This document shows, one piece after another, positions 45,778 to 53,778 of a DNA stretch of 64,000 nt (position 1 is its first letter; each line of letters opens with the position of its first letter). Below the pieces are notes generated by a model, which worked only from the letters and a program-made list of their open reading frames with translations, was not told the origin of the DNA and ran no database searches. Where the stretch lies: positions 62,001 to 126,000 of the forward strand of contig JACKEC010000022.1 in the NCBI GenBank assembly GCA_020633195.1, in the 5' to 3' direction. The DNA is from Sandaracinaceae bacterium (lineage in GTDB: Bacteria; Myxococcota_A; Polyangia; Polyangiales; Sandaracinaceae). The translations under genes and the position numbers were made by a program.

Positions 45778-46416
45778 CTAGTCCTCGCGCTCGTTCTCGA
45801 CGATCCGACGCGGGACGCCGCGGGGGCGGTCGATGACCGTCTCGGCGCGGCCGGTCTCGTCCTTCGCGAGCGGCGCGGCGCGGCGCCCCACGTTCGCGAG
45901 CGCCGCCGGCGCGATCGCGGGATCGAGCTCGAAACACAGCTTGCCGCCGCGGAGCCGGACCGCGCCCGCGCCAGCCTCGACGAGGCCCGCCTCGGCGCGC
46001 ATCCAGAGCGCCACGAGCTCGTCGTCCACCGGCTCGACGGTGCCGCGGAGGGCGTTGGCCTCCTTCGGATCGAGCCCGAGGACCGCCTCGACCCACACGT
46101 CCCAGCCCACCACCGAGCGCCCGCGCCAGACCTGCATCTGCGCGGACTCGGCGAGCTCGACCGCCAGCGTGTCGCGGTCGCCGTCGCGCATCGCCGCCCG
46201 GATGCGGGCCTGCCGCCCCTCGCACACCGCGCGCGCGTCGCGGTTGGCCACGCCGGGCACGAGCATCACCGCGCGCGGATCGTTGAGGCGCTTCCGGCTC
46301 GTCCGGCGCCACAGGGCGTCGTCGTCGCCGCTGGCGAAGGCCTCGAGGTCCTTGGGCATCCGCTTGCGGTCGGCCGGGCGGCGGCGCACGACTTTGCTCT
46401 TCTTCGAGTCCGCCAT
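45778..46416 (-). CDS. Conserved-looking protein of unknown function
   Basis: 212 residues from ATG 46416. A basic Lys/Arg N-terminus (KKSKVVRRRPADRKRMPKD) is followed by a helical middle with DDDALWRRTSRKRLND and ARIRAAMRDGDRDTLA, and a beta-rich end. No signal peptide, membrane helix or known motif. An upstream extension to 46521 has no ribosome site. It is convergent with the pseudokinase gene and divergent from rplU. Confidence 0.65.
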   Translation of the reverse strand: MADSKKSKVVRRRPADRKRMPKDLEAFASGDDDALWRRTSRKRLNDPRAVMLVPGVANRDARAVCEGRQARIRAAMRDGDRDTLAVELAESAQMQVWRGRSVVGWDVWVEAVLGLDPKEANALRGTVEPVDDELVALWMRAEAGLVEAGAGAVRLRGGKLCFELDPAIAPAALANVGRRAAPLAKDETGRAETVIDRPRGVPRRIVENERED

Positions 46417-46568
46417 CGTGCGGGGATAGTCCACGCGGGTCCCCGCGGCAAAGGGACAGCGCAAAGGGACAGAATCGGCTTGCAGCGCGCAGCGAGCCGA
46501 GCAAAGGTTCCGGCCCCCCACGGCGTCCGGGAGGTCCCGGAGCCGTTCGCAAGAGGGAAACGACGACT

Positions 46569-46877
46569 ATGTATGCAGTGATCAGGACCGGTGGGAAGCA
46601 GTACCGCGTGTCCGCGGGTGACCGGATTCGCGTGGAGAAGCTCCCGGGCGACGTGGGCGCCGAGCTGACCATCGACGACGTGTTGATGCTCGGCGGCGAC
46701 AAGGTCGCGGTCGGCAGCCCGACCGTGGGCGGCGCGAGCGTGAAGGCCAAGATCGTCGCGCAGGACCGCGCGAAGAAGGTCATCGTCTTCAAGTACCGGC
46801 GCCGCAAGGGCTACCGGAAGAAGGCGGGCCACCGTCAGCCGTACACCGAGCTCGAGATCACTGGCGTTCAGGCCTGA
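46569..46877 (+). CDS. rplU: 50S ribosomal protein L21
   Basis: 102 residues, full length. The opening MYAVIRTGGKQYRVS and the late KKVIVFKYRRRKGYRKKAGHRQ are the L21 signatures. A GAGGG ribosome site lies about 13 bases upstream. The 152-base leader holds a tandem GCAAAGGGACAG direct repeat (from 46448) of unknown meaning. rpmA follows after ten bases. Confidence 0.98.
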   Translation: MYAVIRTGGKQYRVSAGDRIRVEKLPGDVGAELTIDDVLMLGGDKVAVGSPTVGGASVKAKIVAQDRAKKVIVFKYRRRKGYRKKAGHRQPYTELEITGVQA

Positions 46878-46887
46878 GGAGTAAGCA

Positions 46888-47160
46888 ATGGCTCATAAAA
46901 AGGGACAAGGCTCCTCGCGTAACGGGCGCGATTCGAACGCGCAGTACCGCGGGGTCAAGGTCTTCGGCGGCCAGACGGTCACCGCGGGCAGCATCCTGGT
47001 TCGTCAGGTCGGGTCCACCTTCCACGCGGGCAACAACGTCGGCAAGGGCAAGGACTACACGCTCTGGGCCCGGATCGACGGCGTCGTGAAGTTCGAGCGC
47101 CAGGGCAAGGACCGCCAGCGCATCGCGGTCTACCCCCTCGCGCCGCTCGCCGCCGAGTAG
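46888..47160 (+). CDS. rpmA: 50S ribosomal protein L27
   Basis: 90 residues. MAHKKGQGSSRNGRDS at the N-terminus, GQTVTAGSILVRQ and GKGKDYTLWA are typical. It lies ten bases after rplU with a GAGGAG ribosome site. The usual third gene, obgE, is absent; a HAD nucleotidase follows 118 bases later. Confidence 0.98.
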   Translation: MAHKKGQGSSRNGRDSNAQYRGVKVFGGQTVTAGSILVRQVGSTFHAGNNVGKGKDYTLWARIDGVVKFERQGKDRQRIAVYPLAPLAAE

Positions 47161-47278
47161 CTCCCGCCGACCCTCTGTCGCGCCGATCGGGTCTCCGCCA
47201 ACGCGGGGGCCCGTCGTGCGTTGGGCCGCTCGCGTCGACGGGATCGATCCGCGCGGCGTGTTACCCTGAAGACCGCGA

Positions 47279-48754
47279 GTGCAGCTGCCGCTCCCGATCC
47301 CGGACCTGCCTCCGGACCAGGCTCCCCACGAGGTGCCGCGTCGCAGGCGGGTCTACGTCAATCGGAACCTGCGGCTCGACTGCGTGACCATGGTCGGCTT
47401 CGACATGGACTACACGCTCGCGATCTACGACCAGGGGCCGATGGATCGGCTCAGCATCGACGCGACGGTCCGCAAGCTCGTCGGCGAGCTCGGCTATCCG
47501 GAGTGCCTCCTCGACGCGCCCTTCCGGACCGACTTCCCGATCCGCGGGCTCCTCGTCGATCGCGAGCTCGGGAACGTGCTCAAGATGGATCGCTATCGGT
47601 ACGTCAAGAAGGCGTACCACGGGATGCAGGAGCTCTCGCGCGAGGAGCGCCACAAGCGATACCACTCGCGCCCGATCCGACCCGGGACGTCCCGCTACCA
47701 CTGGGTCGACACGCTCTACGGCCTCAGCGAGGTCACCGTGTTCTCCGGGGCGATCGAGCAGCTCGACAGGGTCGGGATCGAGATCGACAGGGCCAAGCTG
47801 TTCGACGACATCCGGCGGAGCATCGACCTGTCCCATCAGGACGGCTCGATCCTGAACAAGATCCTGTCGCACAAGGAGCACTACCTTCGGAAGGACCCCG
47901 AGCTCCCCACCGCGCTGCATCGGCTCAAGAGCGCGGGGAAGGGCCTCTTCCTGCTCACGAACAGCCACGCTCCCTACACCGAGGAGGTCATGAGCTACCT
48001 CTTCGACGGACGGCTGAACGGCTACTCCTCGTGGCGCTCGTTCTTCGACGTGATCGTGACCGCCGCGCGCAAGCCGGACTTCTTCCGCAAGGACGACATC
48101 TCCTTCACCGTGCCGGGCGGCGCGCCGGTCGACTCGCTCGAGAAGGGGTCGATCTACGCGGGCGGCTGCCTCGCCGAGCTCGTCCGGCTCGCGGACGTCG
48201 ACGGGGACTCGGTGCTCTACGTCGGTGACCACATCTACGGCGACGTCCTTCGCGCGAAGAAGGAGAGCGCCTGGCGGACGATGATGATCATCCAGGAGAT
48301 GGACAGCGAGCTGCGCGTCCACGAGGAGATCACCCCGCTGCTCGACCGCATGGATCAGCTCGAGGCGATCCGCGATCTCCTCCACGAGGAGCTGCGGCGC
48401 CGGGTCGCCCGCCTCAAGGAGCTCGGCCGCGGGCTCGAGCGCGCCCGCGAGGCGGGCACCTCCACGACCGAGATCGGCGCGCGTCGCGTCCACCAGAAGC
48501 GCCACGTGGATCGCCTCAAGGCCCGGCTGCGCGACCTCGACCGCGAGCTCGAGGACCTCGAGGAGCGCGTGGACCGCTCCTTCCACCCGTTCTGGGGCTC
48601 GCTCTTCAAGGCCGGTCCCGAGGTCAGCCTCTTCGGCGACCAGGTCGAGCAGTACGCCTGCCTCTACACGGACCGCGTCTCCAACGTCCTCCAGTACAGC
48701 CCGATGCACTACTTCCGGAGCCCTCGGGACCGGATGCCCCACGAGCTGTACTAG
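47279..48754 (+). CDS. HAD-IG family 5'-nucleotidase
   Basis: 491 residues from a GTG. HAD motif 1 is GFDMDYTLAIY (about 40-50) with nucleophile Asp and general acid Asp. Motif 2 is LFLLTNSH, and the late motif is VLYVGDHIYGDVL. The large cap with MDRYRYVKKAYHG matches the cytosolic IMP/GMP 5'-nucleotidase (cN-II-like) family. A long charged coiled-coil at about 370-430 is inserted before the C-terminal DQVEQYACLYTDRVSNVL segment. Acts on purine monophosphates by family. The nearby rplU-rpmA genes imply no pathway link. Confidence 0.92.
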   Translation: MQLPLPIPDLPPDQAPHEVPRRRRVYVNRNLRLDCVTMVGFDMDYTLAIYDQGPMDRLSIDATVRKLVGELGYPECLLDAPFRTDFPIRGLLVDRELGNVLKMDRYRYVKKAYHGMQELSREERHKRYHSRPIRPGTSRYHWVDTLYGLSEVTVFSGAIEQLDRVGIEIDRAKLFDDIRRSIDLSHQDGSILNKILSHKEHYLRKDPELPTALHRLKSAGKGLFLLTNSHAPYTEEVMSYLFDGRLNGYSSWRSFFDVIVTAARKPDFFRKDDISFTVPGGAPVDSLEKGSIYAGGCLAELVRLADVDGDSVLYVGDHIYGDVLRAKKESAWRTMMIIQEMDSELRVHEEITPLLDRMDQLEAIRDLLHEELRRRVARLKELGRGLERAREAGTSTTEIGARRVHQKRHVDRLKARLRDLDRELEDLEERVDRSFHPFWGSLFKAGPEVSLFGDQVEQYACLYTDRVSNVLQYSPMHYFRSPRDRMPHELY

Positions 48755-48871
48755 CGCGAGCGCTAGCGGCGATCGCCGCCGCCTCGTTCGCCGCTTCGCC
48801 GATTCCGTCGCGTAAGCCCACGGGATCATTGAGGCGGAGATCCGGTATGGGCGGTGCTCTGTCGCTGGCGC

Positions 48872-49192
48872 ATGCGGTACGCGATCGCGCTCGCGCTCCT
48901 CGTCGGCTGCACGCCCGCGGCTTCTGCGGGGTGGATGCCGACGGTGATCGTCCGCGCGCGGGTCGCTCGCGCCGAGGGCGCCCGCTCGAGCGCCGCCGTC
49001 GAGGGGGCGACCTGGGGCGTCTCGGTCGATGCGCGCTGGCAGCTCGCGCGCCCGCCGGCGCGGATGCGGCCGGCTCCGGCGCCGCAGGTCCGCCTCGGAT
49101 CGCGCTCGACGCCTTGCCGGGTCGAGCGCCTCTGCCTGTGGGAGCGACGCGCGCGGCGAAGCGCGCTGGAGACGATCGGGAGGTCGCCATGA
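48872..49192 (+). CDS. Small lipoprotein, first gene of a translationally coupled trio
   Basis: 106 residues from ATG 48872. The N-terminus (MRYAIALALLVGCTPAASA) has lipobox LVGC. The rest is Arg/Ala-rich without recognised domains. The stop overlaps the next ATG (ATGA at 49189-49192). The ribosome site for gene 2 (GGAGG) lies inside its 3' end. Confidence 0.65.
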   Translation: MRYAIALALLVGCTPAASAGWMPTVIVRARVARAEGARSSAAVEGATWGVSVDARWQLARPPARMRPAPAPQVRLGSRSTPCRVERLCLWERRARRSALETIGRSP

Positions 49193-49797
49193 AGAGGACG
49201 AGTTGGTTGCTGGTGCTGGCGCTCGCGTGGAGCGCGCCCGCGTCGGCGCAAGAAGACGTGCAGATCACGGACGCGACCATCGCGCGCGCCCTCGCGAGCT
49301 ATCGCGCGGAGCCCTCCGTGCAGCGCCTGGTTCGCGAGGCGCTGAGCGCCCGCTCGGCGACGCCGGGTCGGGTCCGCGACGCGATGGATCGCGCTCGGGC
49401 GACGGGGTGGCTCCCGACCGCGAGCGGCGCGGTGCGGCGAGGCCAGGCGATCGACCTGCGCGCGCTGACGGGCGGTGACACCCCGACGAACGTGTCGACC
49501 GGGGACGACCTCGTGCTCGAGGCGCGCCTCACGTTTCGGCTGGATCGGATCGTCTTCGCGCCCGAGGAGCCTCGCCTCTTGCGCGCGCTCGAGGCGGCCG
49601 AGGCGGCCGAAGACGAGATCGTTCGAGCCATCGTGGCGCTCTACTTCGAGCGAAGACGTCTCCAGCTCGAGCGCGATCTGCTGGGCCTCGTCGAGCTCCC
49701 TCGGGCGCTGCGGATCCTCGAGATCGAGGCCTTGCTGGATGCCTTTACCGACGGAGCGTTCCACCGCATCATGGGAGGTCGCCGAGGAGAACGATGA
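49189..49797 (+). CDS. Exported protein of unknown function, second gene of trio
   Basis: 202 residues. Signal peptide about 1-20 (SWLLVLALAWSAPASA). Mature part contains two helical segments. About 30-70 includes VQRLVREALSARSATPGRVRDAMDRARA. About 120-190 includes LLRALEAAEAAEDEIVRAIVALYFERRRLQLERDLL, likely coiled-coil. Such helical segments suggest a periplasmic coiled-coil adaptor, but no family is recognised. Overlaps the PilZ gene by ATGA. Confidence 0.7.
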   Translation: MKRTSWLLVLALAWSAPASAQEDVQITDATIARALASYRAEPSVQRLVREALSARSATPGRVRDAMDRARATGWLPTASGAVRRGQAIDLRALTGGDTPTNVSTGDDLVLEARLTFRLDRIVFAPEEPRLLRALEAAEAAEDEIVRAIVALYFERRRLQLERDLLGLVELPRALRILEIEALLDAFTDGAFHRIMGGRRGER

Positions 49798-50132
49798 GCG
49801 TCGAGCACCGCCGTCATGAGCGCTACGCCGTGGAGATCAGCGCCGAGGTCACCGTCGGGGTCGAGACCGTCGCGGCGGCCACCCAGAACGTGTCGGAGGG
49901 CGGGGCCGCGCTGACCCTCGACCTCCCGCTCGACGAGGGGTCGACGTTCGGGCTCACGCTCTTCCTCACCCAGGACGGGATCGAGGATCCGGACCGCGAG
50001 CCCTTCGAGTCGACCGCGACGGTGCAGTGGGTGCGCCCCGCGAGCGGCCGCTACCTGTGCGGGATCGCGTTCACGACGGTGGCCCCGGCTCAGCGCGCGC
50101 GCCTGCGCGAGTTCCTGTCCGCGACGGCCTGA
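49794..50132 (+). CDS. PilZ-domain protein, third gene of trio
   Basis: 112 residues. PilZ motifs are clear: RRHERYAVE (about 6-14) and NVSEGGAAL (about 36-44), with the C-terminal GIAFTTV strand. By family it binds cyclic di-GMP. Its ATG overlaps the preceding TGA, so levels of all three proteins are likely coupled. Confidence 0.88.
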   Translation: MSVEHRRHERYAVEISAEVTVGVETVAAATQNVSEGGAALTLDLPLDEGSTFGLTLFLTQDGIEDPDREPFESTATVQWVRPASGRYLCGIAFTTVAPAQRARLREFLSATA

Positions 50133-51809
50133 TCAGGCGAACCGATGCAGCGGCATCGGGCGGGCCCGCGGCCCCGCGATGGCGCGCGTGGCGGCGCTGA
50201 GCAGCAGCAGGGCCGTCGCGCCGGCGAGGACGCGCGAGACCGCGGCCGTGAGCACGTCCGGCGGATCGAGCGCGATCAGCGCCGCCGTGCCGCTGACGAT
50301 CAGGACGGTCAGCACGAGTCCCGCGCCGAGGGTGAGCCGCGCCGAGCGTGGTGTCCTCGCGCGCCGGAGCCACACCCAGTAGCCGAGCGACAGGACCACG
50401 TAGCCGGCGCCCCTCGCGAGCCGCAGCGGCCCCTGCGCGTCGTCGGTCCCCCAGCCGCCGAGCAGCACCGCGACCGTCGTGGCCGCGACGCCGAGCAGCA
50501 CGAAGTCGTCCATCGTCCTCGCGAAGCGAGACGCGCCGTGGCTCTTCCAGGTCGCGCCGAGCGAGATGATGCCCAGCGCCGGCACCGCGATGGGCCAGCG
50601 CACGAGCGCCCAGCTCCACGGCTCGACGGGCTGCCGCGAGAGCGCCGTCACGTCGGTCGTGCCCCCGACCGTCGCCATCGCGCCGAGGCCCACCGCGACC
50701 GCCAGCACGCCCGCGGCCGCGCCGAGCAGGGCCATCGCGCGCGCCCGAGCGCCTCCGTCGGCCGACCCGAGCCACGCGATCGCGGCCCGCGTGGCGAGCG
50801 CCCCCAGCAGGAGCACGTCGAGCCGGAAGTGCATCGGGTACACCCGGTCGAGCGCCGGGATCGCGGCGAGCGCCATCGTCCCGAGGCCGACGACCGGGAT
50901 CTCGCGCCGGTAGCGCAGCCACAGCTGCCGCGCGCTCCGCGCCGGCCCGGGCTCGCGTCGAGCGGCGCTCGCGATCCAGTCGGCGACGCCCGCGGAGGGC
51001 GCGAAGAGCACCGCGAACAGCAGCAGCCAGGCGAGCGCGATCGACGTCGCGCGGACCGTCTCCGCGCTCGCCTCGCGGGTCGCCGTGGTCTCCACGGGGA
51101 GCACGACGTCGAACGGGGCCGCCTCTCCGCGGCGCGCGAGCCGCAGGCGGATCGTGTCCGCGCCGGGCGCCGGGAGGATGTCGGAGGCGTCCTGCACGTG
51201 GACGCGCTCGGCGGCGAGGAGCCGATCCTCGGCGAGCAGCCCCGCGCGGTCGGCCGGGGACCCGGCGCGCACCATCGCGATGGCCAGCCCCGACTCGCCG
51301 GCCGCGGTCTCGTCCGAGAGCGTGAGGCCGAGGCGCGCCACGAGCGCGGCGCCCTCGCGTCGGCGCGCCAGCTCGCTCTGGAGGCGATCGCCCGCGCCCG
51401 TGGTCGCGTCGATCTCGAGGAGCGCCGACCGGCCGATCACGCGGCCGCGGCCGTGCGCCGCGTCGAAGACCGCGATCACGTGGCCGTGCAGCGTCCCGCG
51501 GCCCCCGAGATCGCGGAGCGCGTCTCGGGTGAACCGCGCCTCGAGGCGATCGGAGGAGGCGGCGCGGCCCACGAGCTCCACCGCGACGTGGGTCGGCTCG
51601 GCGCCCGGGTGGTGCATCGTCCCCTCGAGTCGGACGATCGCGTCGCGCCCCGGCGGGAACCCGCTCCCGCGGACCCGCAGCCGCTGCCCGGGGGTGAGCT
51701 GGGTCGGCTCGACCGCCGACACCTCGAGGAGCGCGGCTTCTTCGCGCGCCTCACACCCGACCCACATCAGGGAGATCAGGCAGACGCCGATGGTTGCGAG
51801 GAGGCGCAT
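50133..51809 (-). CDS. Lipoprotein-like TIG/IPT plus PDZ protein with NuoH-like membrane domain
   Basis: 558 residues. A short signal with VGCEA (Cys about 19) suggests lipidation. Residues about 28-140 form a TIG/IPT-like beta domain (VEPTQLTPGQRLRVRGSGFPPG). About 150-235 is a PDZ-like domain (LGLTLSDETAAGESGLAIA, SPADRAGLLAEDRL). The C-terminal about 320 residues have around eight hydrophobic helices. Their spacing and the segment LLGVAATTVAVLLGGWG resemble complex I subunit NuoH, but the conserved quinone-site motif is missing. Function unknown. The stop abuts the PilZ stop at 50132. Confidence 0.75.
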   Translation of the reverse strand: MRLLATIGVCLISLMWVGCEAREEAALLEVSAVEPTQLTPGQRLRVRGSGFPPGRDAIVRLEGTMHHPGAEPTHVAVELVGRAASSDRLEARFTRDALRDLGGRGTLHGHVIAVFDAAHGRGRVIGRSALLEIDATTGAGDRLQSELARRREGAALVARLGLTLSDETAAGESGLAIAMVRAGSPADRAGLLAEDRLLAAERVHVQDASDILPAPGADTIRLRLARRGEAAPFDVVLPVETTATREASAETVRATSIALAWLLLFAVLFAPSAGVADWIASAARREPGPARSARQLWLRYRREIPVVGLGTMALAAIPALDRVYPMHFRLDVLLLGALATRAAIAWLGSADGGARARAMALLGAAAGVLAVAVGLGAMATVGGTTDVTALSRQPVEPWSWALVRWPIAVPALGIISLGATWKSHGASRFARTMDDFVLLGVAATTVAVLLGGWGTDDAQGPLRLARGAGYVVLSLGYWVWLRRARTPRSARLTLGAGLVLTVLIVSGTAALIALDPPDVLTAAVSRVLAGATALLLLSAATRAIAGPRARPMPLHRFA

Positions 51810-51883
51810 TCGAGCCGTGGCCGAGGCTCGGCTCGGGAGGCCCGAACGTCAACAAAACGACGTGTTCGTGCGGACCTACGCGA

Positions 51884-51909
51884 TTGACACTCGATCGACC
51901 GAGTGCTAC
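51884..51909 (+). promoter_or_regulatory. Candidate promoter with internal palindrome
   Basis: TTGACA at 51884-51889 is a perfect -35-like hexamer. TGCTAC at 51904-51909 could be a -10, but the 14-base spacing is short. An 18-bp near-palindrome, CACTCGATCGACCGAGTG (51888-51905), fills the spacer and could be an operator. It precedes the ATG at 51931. Confidence 0.4.
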
Positions 51910-51930
51910 CGCGACGCCGCTGACGAGCCC

Positions 51931-52788
51931 ATGACGAAGCTGTCACGACGCATCCGCGCGCTGGTCACCCGGGTCCGATCCGGGGAGGGCGGCCATGTCG
52001 CCGCCGACGTCGGCGAGGTCCTCGAGCTGTGGCTGACGAGCGGCCTGCTCCCGCTGCCCCGCGGCCTCGTGGACCGCGCCGCCGTGCTCGGCCGCGTCAT
52101 CGGCGATCTGGCCCGCGCCGCGCGGCCCGCGCCGACCGATGTGCCGCCGCCGCCGGAGGTGGTGAACCGCGCGTCGACCCCGCCGCCGGCCCCCGTGGCG
52201 GCGCCGGAGCCCGCGCCAGCTGCCGAGCCCGCGCCCGAGCCCGCTGCCGAGGTCGCGCCCGAGCCCGCTGCCGAGGTCGCGCCCGAGCCCGCTGCCGAGC
52301 CTGCGCCCGAGCCCGCTGCCGAGCCTGCGCCCGAGCCCGCTGCTGCGGCCGAGCCCGAGCCGGAGCCCGCTGCGGCGCCGGCCGAGCCGACACCTGCAGC
52401 CGCTGCTGCGCCGGAGCAGGCGGCCGCTGCCGAGCCGGAGCCTGCTGCGCCGGAGCAGCAGGCCAAGCCTGGGCCGGAGCCCGCTGCGAAGCCCGCTACG
52501 GAGAAGCCCGGTGCGGAGCCGACGCCCGCCGACGAGCCGAAGCGTCCGAGCGTCCGGCGCCCCGCGGCGAAGCGGCCCGCGGCGAAGCGCCCTGCCGCCA
52601 AGCGCACCCCGGAGAAGTCGGCCGACGCAGCCAAGAAGAAGCCCGCGAAGAAGGCGGCCGCGAAGAAGAAGCCGGCGAAGAAGAAGCCCGCGAAGAAGGC
52701 GTCGGAGACCGGCGCGGCGAAGCGCCCGGCGGCGAAGAAGCCCTCCTCGAAGCGCCCGGCCGCTCGACGCAACAAGCCCGACGAGTGA
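51931..52788 (+). CDS. Histone H1-like Lys/Ala/Pro-rich tail protein
   Basis: 285 residues. An N-terminal helical region (about 1-70) is followed by a Pro/Ala/Glu low-complexity linker built on 24-bp repeats. The C-terminus, from about 205, is Lys/Ala/Pro-rich (KKPAKKAAAKKKPAKK, PAAKRPAAKR), as in histone H1-like and AlgP-type proteins that bind DNA non-specifically. The N-terminal 70 residues (LTSGLLPLPRGLVDRAA) match no domain I know. Likely nucleoid-associated, by composition only. Confidence 0.72.
   Translation: MTKLSRRIRALVTRVRSGEGGHVAADVGEVLELWLTSGLLPLPRGLVDRAAVLGRVIGDLARAARPAPTDVPPPPEVVNRASTPPPAPVAAPEPAPAAEPAPEPAAEVAPEPAAEVAPEPAAEPAPEPAAEPAPEPAAAAEPEPEPAAAPAEPTPAAAAAPEQAAAAEPEPAAPEQQAKPGPEPAAKPATEKPGAEPTPADEPKRPSVRRPAAKRPAAKRPAAKRTPEKSADAAKKKPAKKAAAKKKPAKKKPAKKASETGAAKRPAAKKPSSKRPAARRNKPDE
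52231..52345 (+). repeat. 24-bp tandem repeat in the H1-like gene
   Basis: Five in-register copies of GCGCCCGAGCCCGCTGCCGAG plus GTC or CCT, starting at 52231, 52255, 52279, 52303 and 52327. They encode APEPAAEV/P units. Inside the histone-like gene's linker. Confidence 0.9.
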
Positions 52789-52806
52789 GCTGCGCGCTCC
52801 CGTCCC

Positions 52807-52835
52807 TTGACAGGCCGCGCCGCTCGGACCATCAC
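52807..52835 (+). promoter_or_regulatory. Candidate tRNA promoter
   Basis: TTGACA at 52807-52812, a 17-base spacer, then CATCAC at 52830-52835 as a weak -10. The predicted start lies about 8 bases before the tRNA. The -10 match is poor. Confidence 0.4.
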
Positions 52836-52848
52836 TCCCCCCTTCCCC

Positions 52849-52921
52849 GGGGCTGTAGCTCAGCTGGGAGAGCGCATGACTGGCAGTCATGAGGTCAGGG
52901 GTTCGATCCCCCTCAGCTCCA
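52849..52921 (+). tRNA. tRNA-Ala (GGC anticodon)
   Basis: 73 bases. The acceptor stem GGGGCTG pairs with CAGCTCC and includes G3-U70, the alanine identity pair. D-arm, anticodon stem CATGA/TCATG with loop CTGGCAG (GGC at 52882-52884), and T-arm GGTTCGATCC are intact. Discriminator A at 52921, CCA not encoded. Its last 21 bases plus two more form the left boundary repeat of the island. Confidence 0.97.
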
Positions 52922-52923
52922 CT
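52901..52923 (+). repeat. Left att-like repeat within tRNA-Ala 3' end
   Basis: The 23-bp sequence from GTTCGATCC through the discriminator plus CT, identical to 58314-58336. The tRNA here is intact, so integration preserved it. Confidence 0.85.
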
Positions 52924-52926
52924 TAG

Positions 52927-52952
52927 AGAAGCCCGCGAGAGCGGGCTTTTCT
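52927..52952 (+). terminator. Rho-independent terminator after tRNA
   Basis: AAGCCCGC (52929-52936) pairs with GCGGGCTT (52941-52948) around a GAGA tetraloop, followed by TTCT. A second terminator with the same stem lies beyond the right repeat at 58342-58365. Confidence 0.8.
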
Positions 52953-53102
52953 GCGTTTGGGGCTCGGCTCCTCCGAGGGCGCCGCGTGCCCCCCACCGTG
53001 CCCGACCCCTCAGAGCGCCTGCTGGTGCTGCCAGCGATAGTGCGACCCGGTGAGGACCGAGCAGGCCCGTGGTGGCTGCGGACTATCGTGTAGAGCAACT
53101 CC

Positions 53103-53321
53103 ATGAAGGACACCACGCCGACCCCTCCCGTCGCCCTCGACATCGACAACGCCCCGCGCTGGCTCACTCGCTTGGAGGCGGCCGCGATCGCTGGCGTCTC
53201 GGTCCGGACACTCCGCCGCTGGATCTCGTACGGGTACATCCGCGCATCCAAGCCCGCGGGCGGACGTGTGCTCGTCGACCGGGGAGTCCTGCGCGAGCTC
53301 ATCGAGGGGGCGGCGGCGTAG
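53103..53321 (+). CDS. Small HTH protein, excisionase/regulator-like
   Basis: 72 residues. The C-terminal 55 residues form a MerR/HTH_17-type helix-turn-helix: LTRLEAAAIAGVSVRTLRRW, then a wing with SYGYIRASKPAGGRVLV. Excisionases of integrative elements and small regulators share this fold. Position next to the left repeat supports a recombination directionality factor or island repressor, but no integrase is present to pair with it. A short disordered N-terminus precedes it. Confidence 0.78.
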   Translation: MKDTTPTPPVALDIDNAPRWLTRLEAAAIAGVSVRTLRRWISYGYIRASKPAGGRVLVDRGVLRELIEGAAA

Positions 53322-53778
53322 ACGGGGACGGCCCCAGAACTGGGCTCTCTCCTCGCTGTAGCGGCCCAGCACCGCACCTGGTGCTGGAGGCCGTGGTGGC
53401 ATAGGTCGACGGCGCTGGCGTGCTACGGAGGCTGTTCGACGAGGCAACCGCCGCGCGGTCGGCGCTACGCCTTCGGTGGTCGGCCAGCGCCTGTCTCAGC
53501 CCGCTCCGCAGCGCCTCGGGCGTCTCCTCGATCTCCCTCGTGGTTCTGCGATGACAAATCGCGCGGGCCCTGGCGGCGCGTCCGAACATGCCATTGGCGA
53601 GCTGGGCGCGCCGCGGGCGGCCCGCGCTCTCGTCGCGCTGCGCGGTCGTCGCGTTCGACGACCTCGTCGAGGTCTACGGCGGCCGCAAGCCGTTCAACGC
53701 TCTCGTCCGCGAGCTGCTCGACGTGGACTACTTCGGGGCCTGGCTCGAGTAGCCGAGTCATCGAGCCCGCGCTCGTCG
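53322..53778. other. 457-base stretch without an intact gene
   Basis: No complete gene is convincing here. Toward its end a plus-strand frame (about 53655-53751) reads VVAFDDLVEVYGGRKPFN followed by ALVRELLDVDYFGAWLE and a TAG at 53749-53751. It is coding-like but lacks a start. A start-bearing frame from ATG 53551 is offset by a frame change. It looks like the tail of a decayed gene. Confidence 0.45.
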
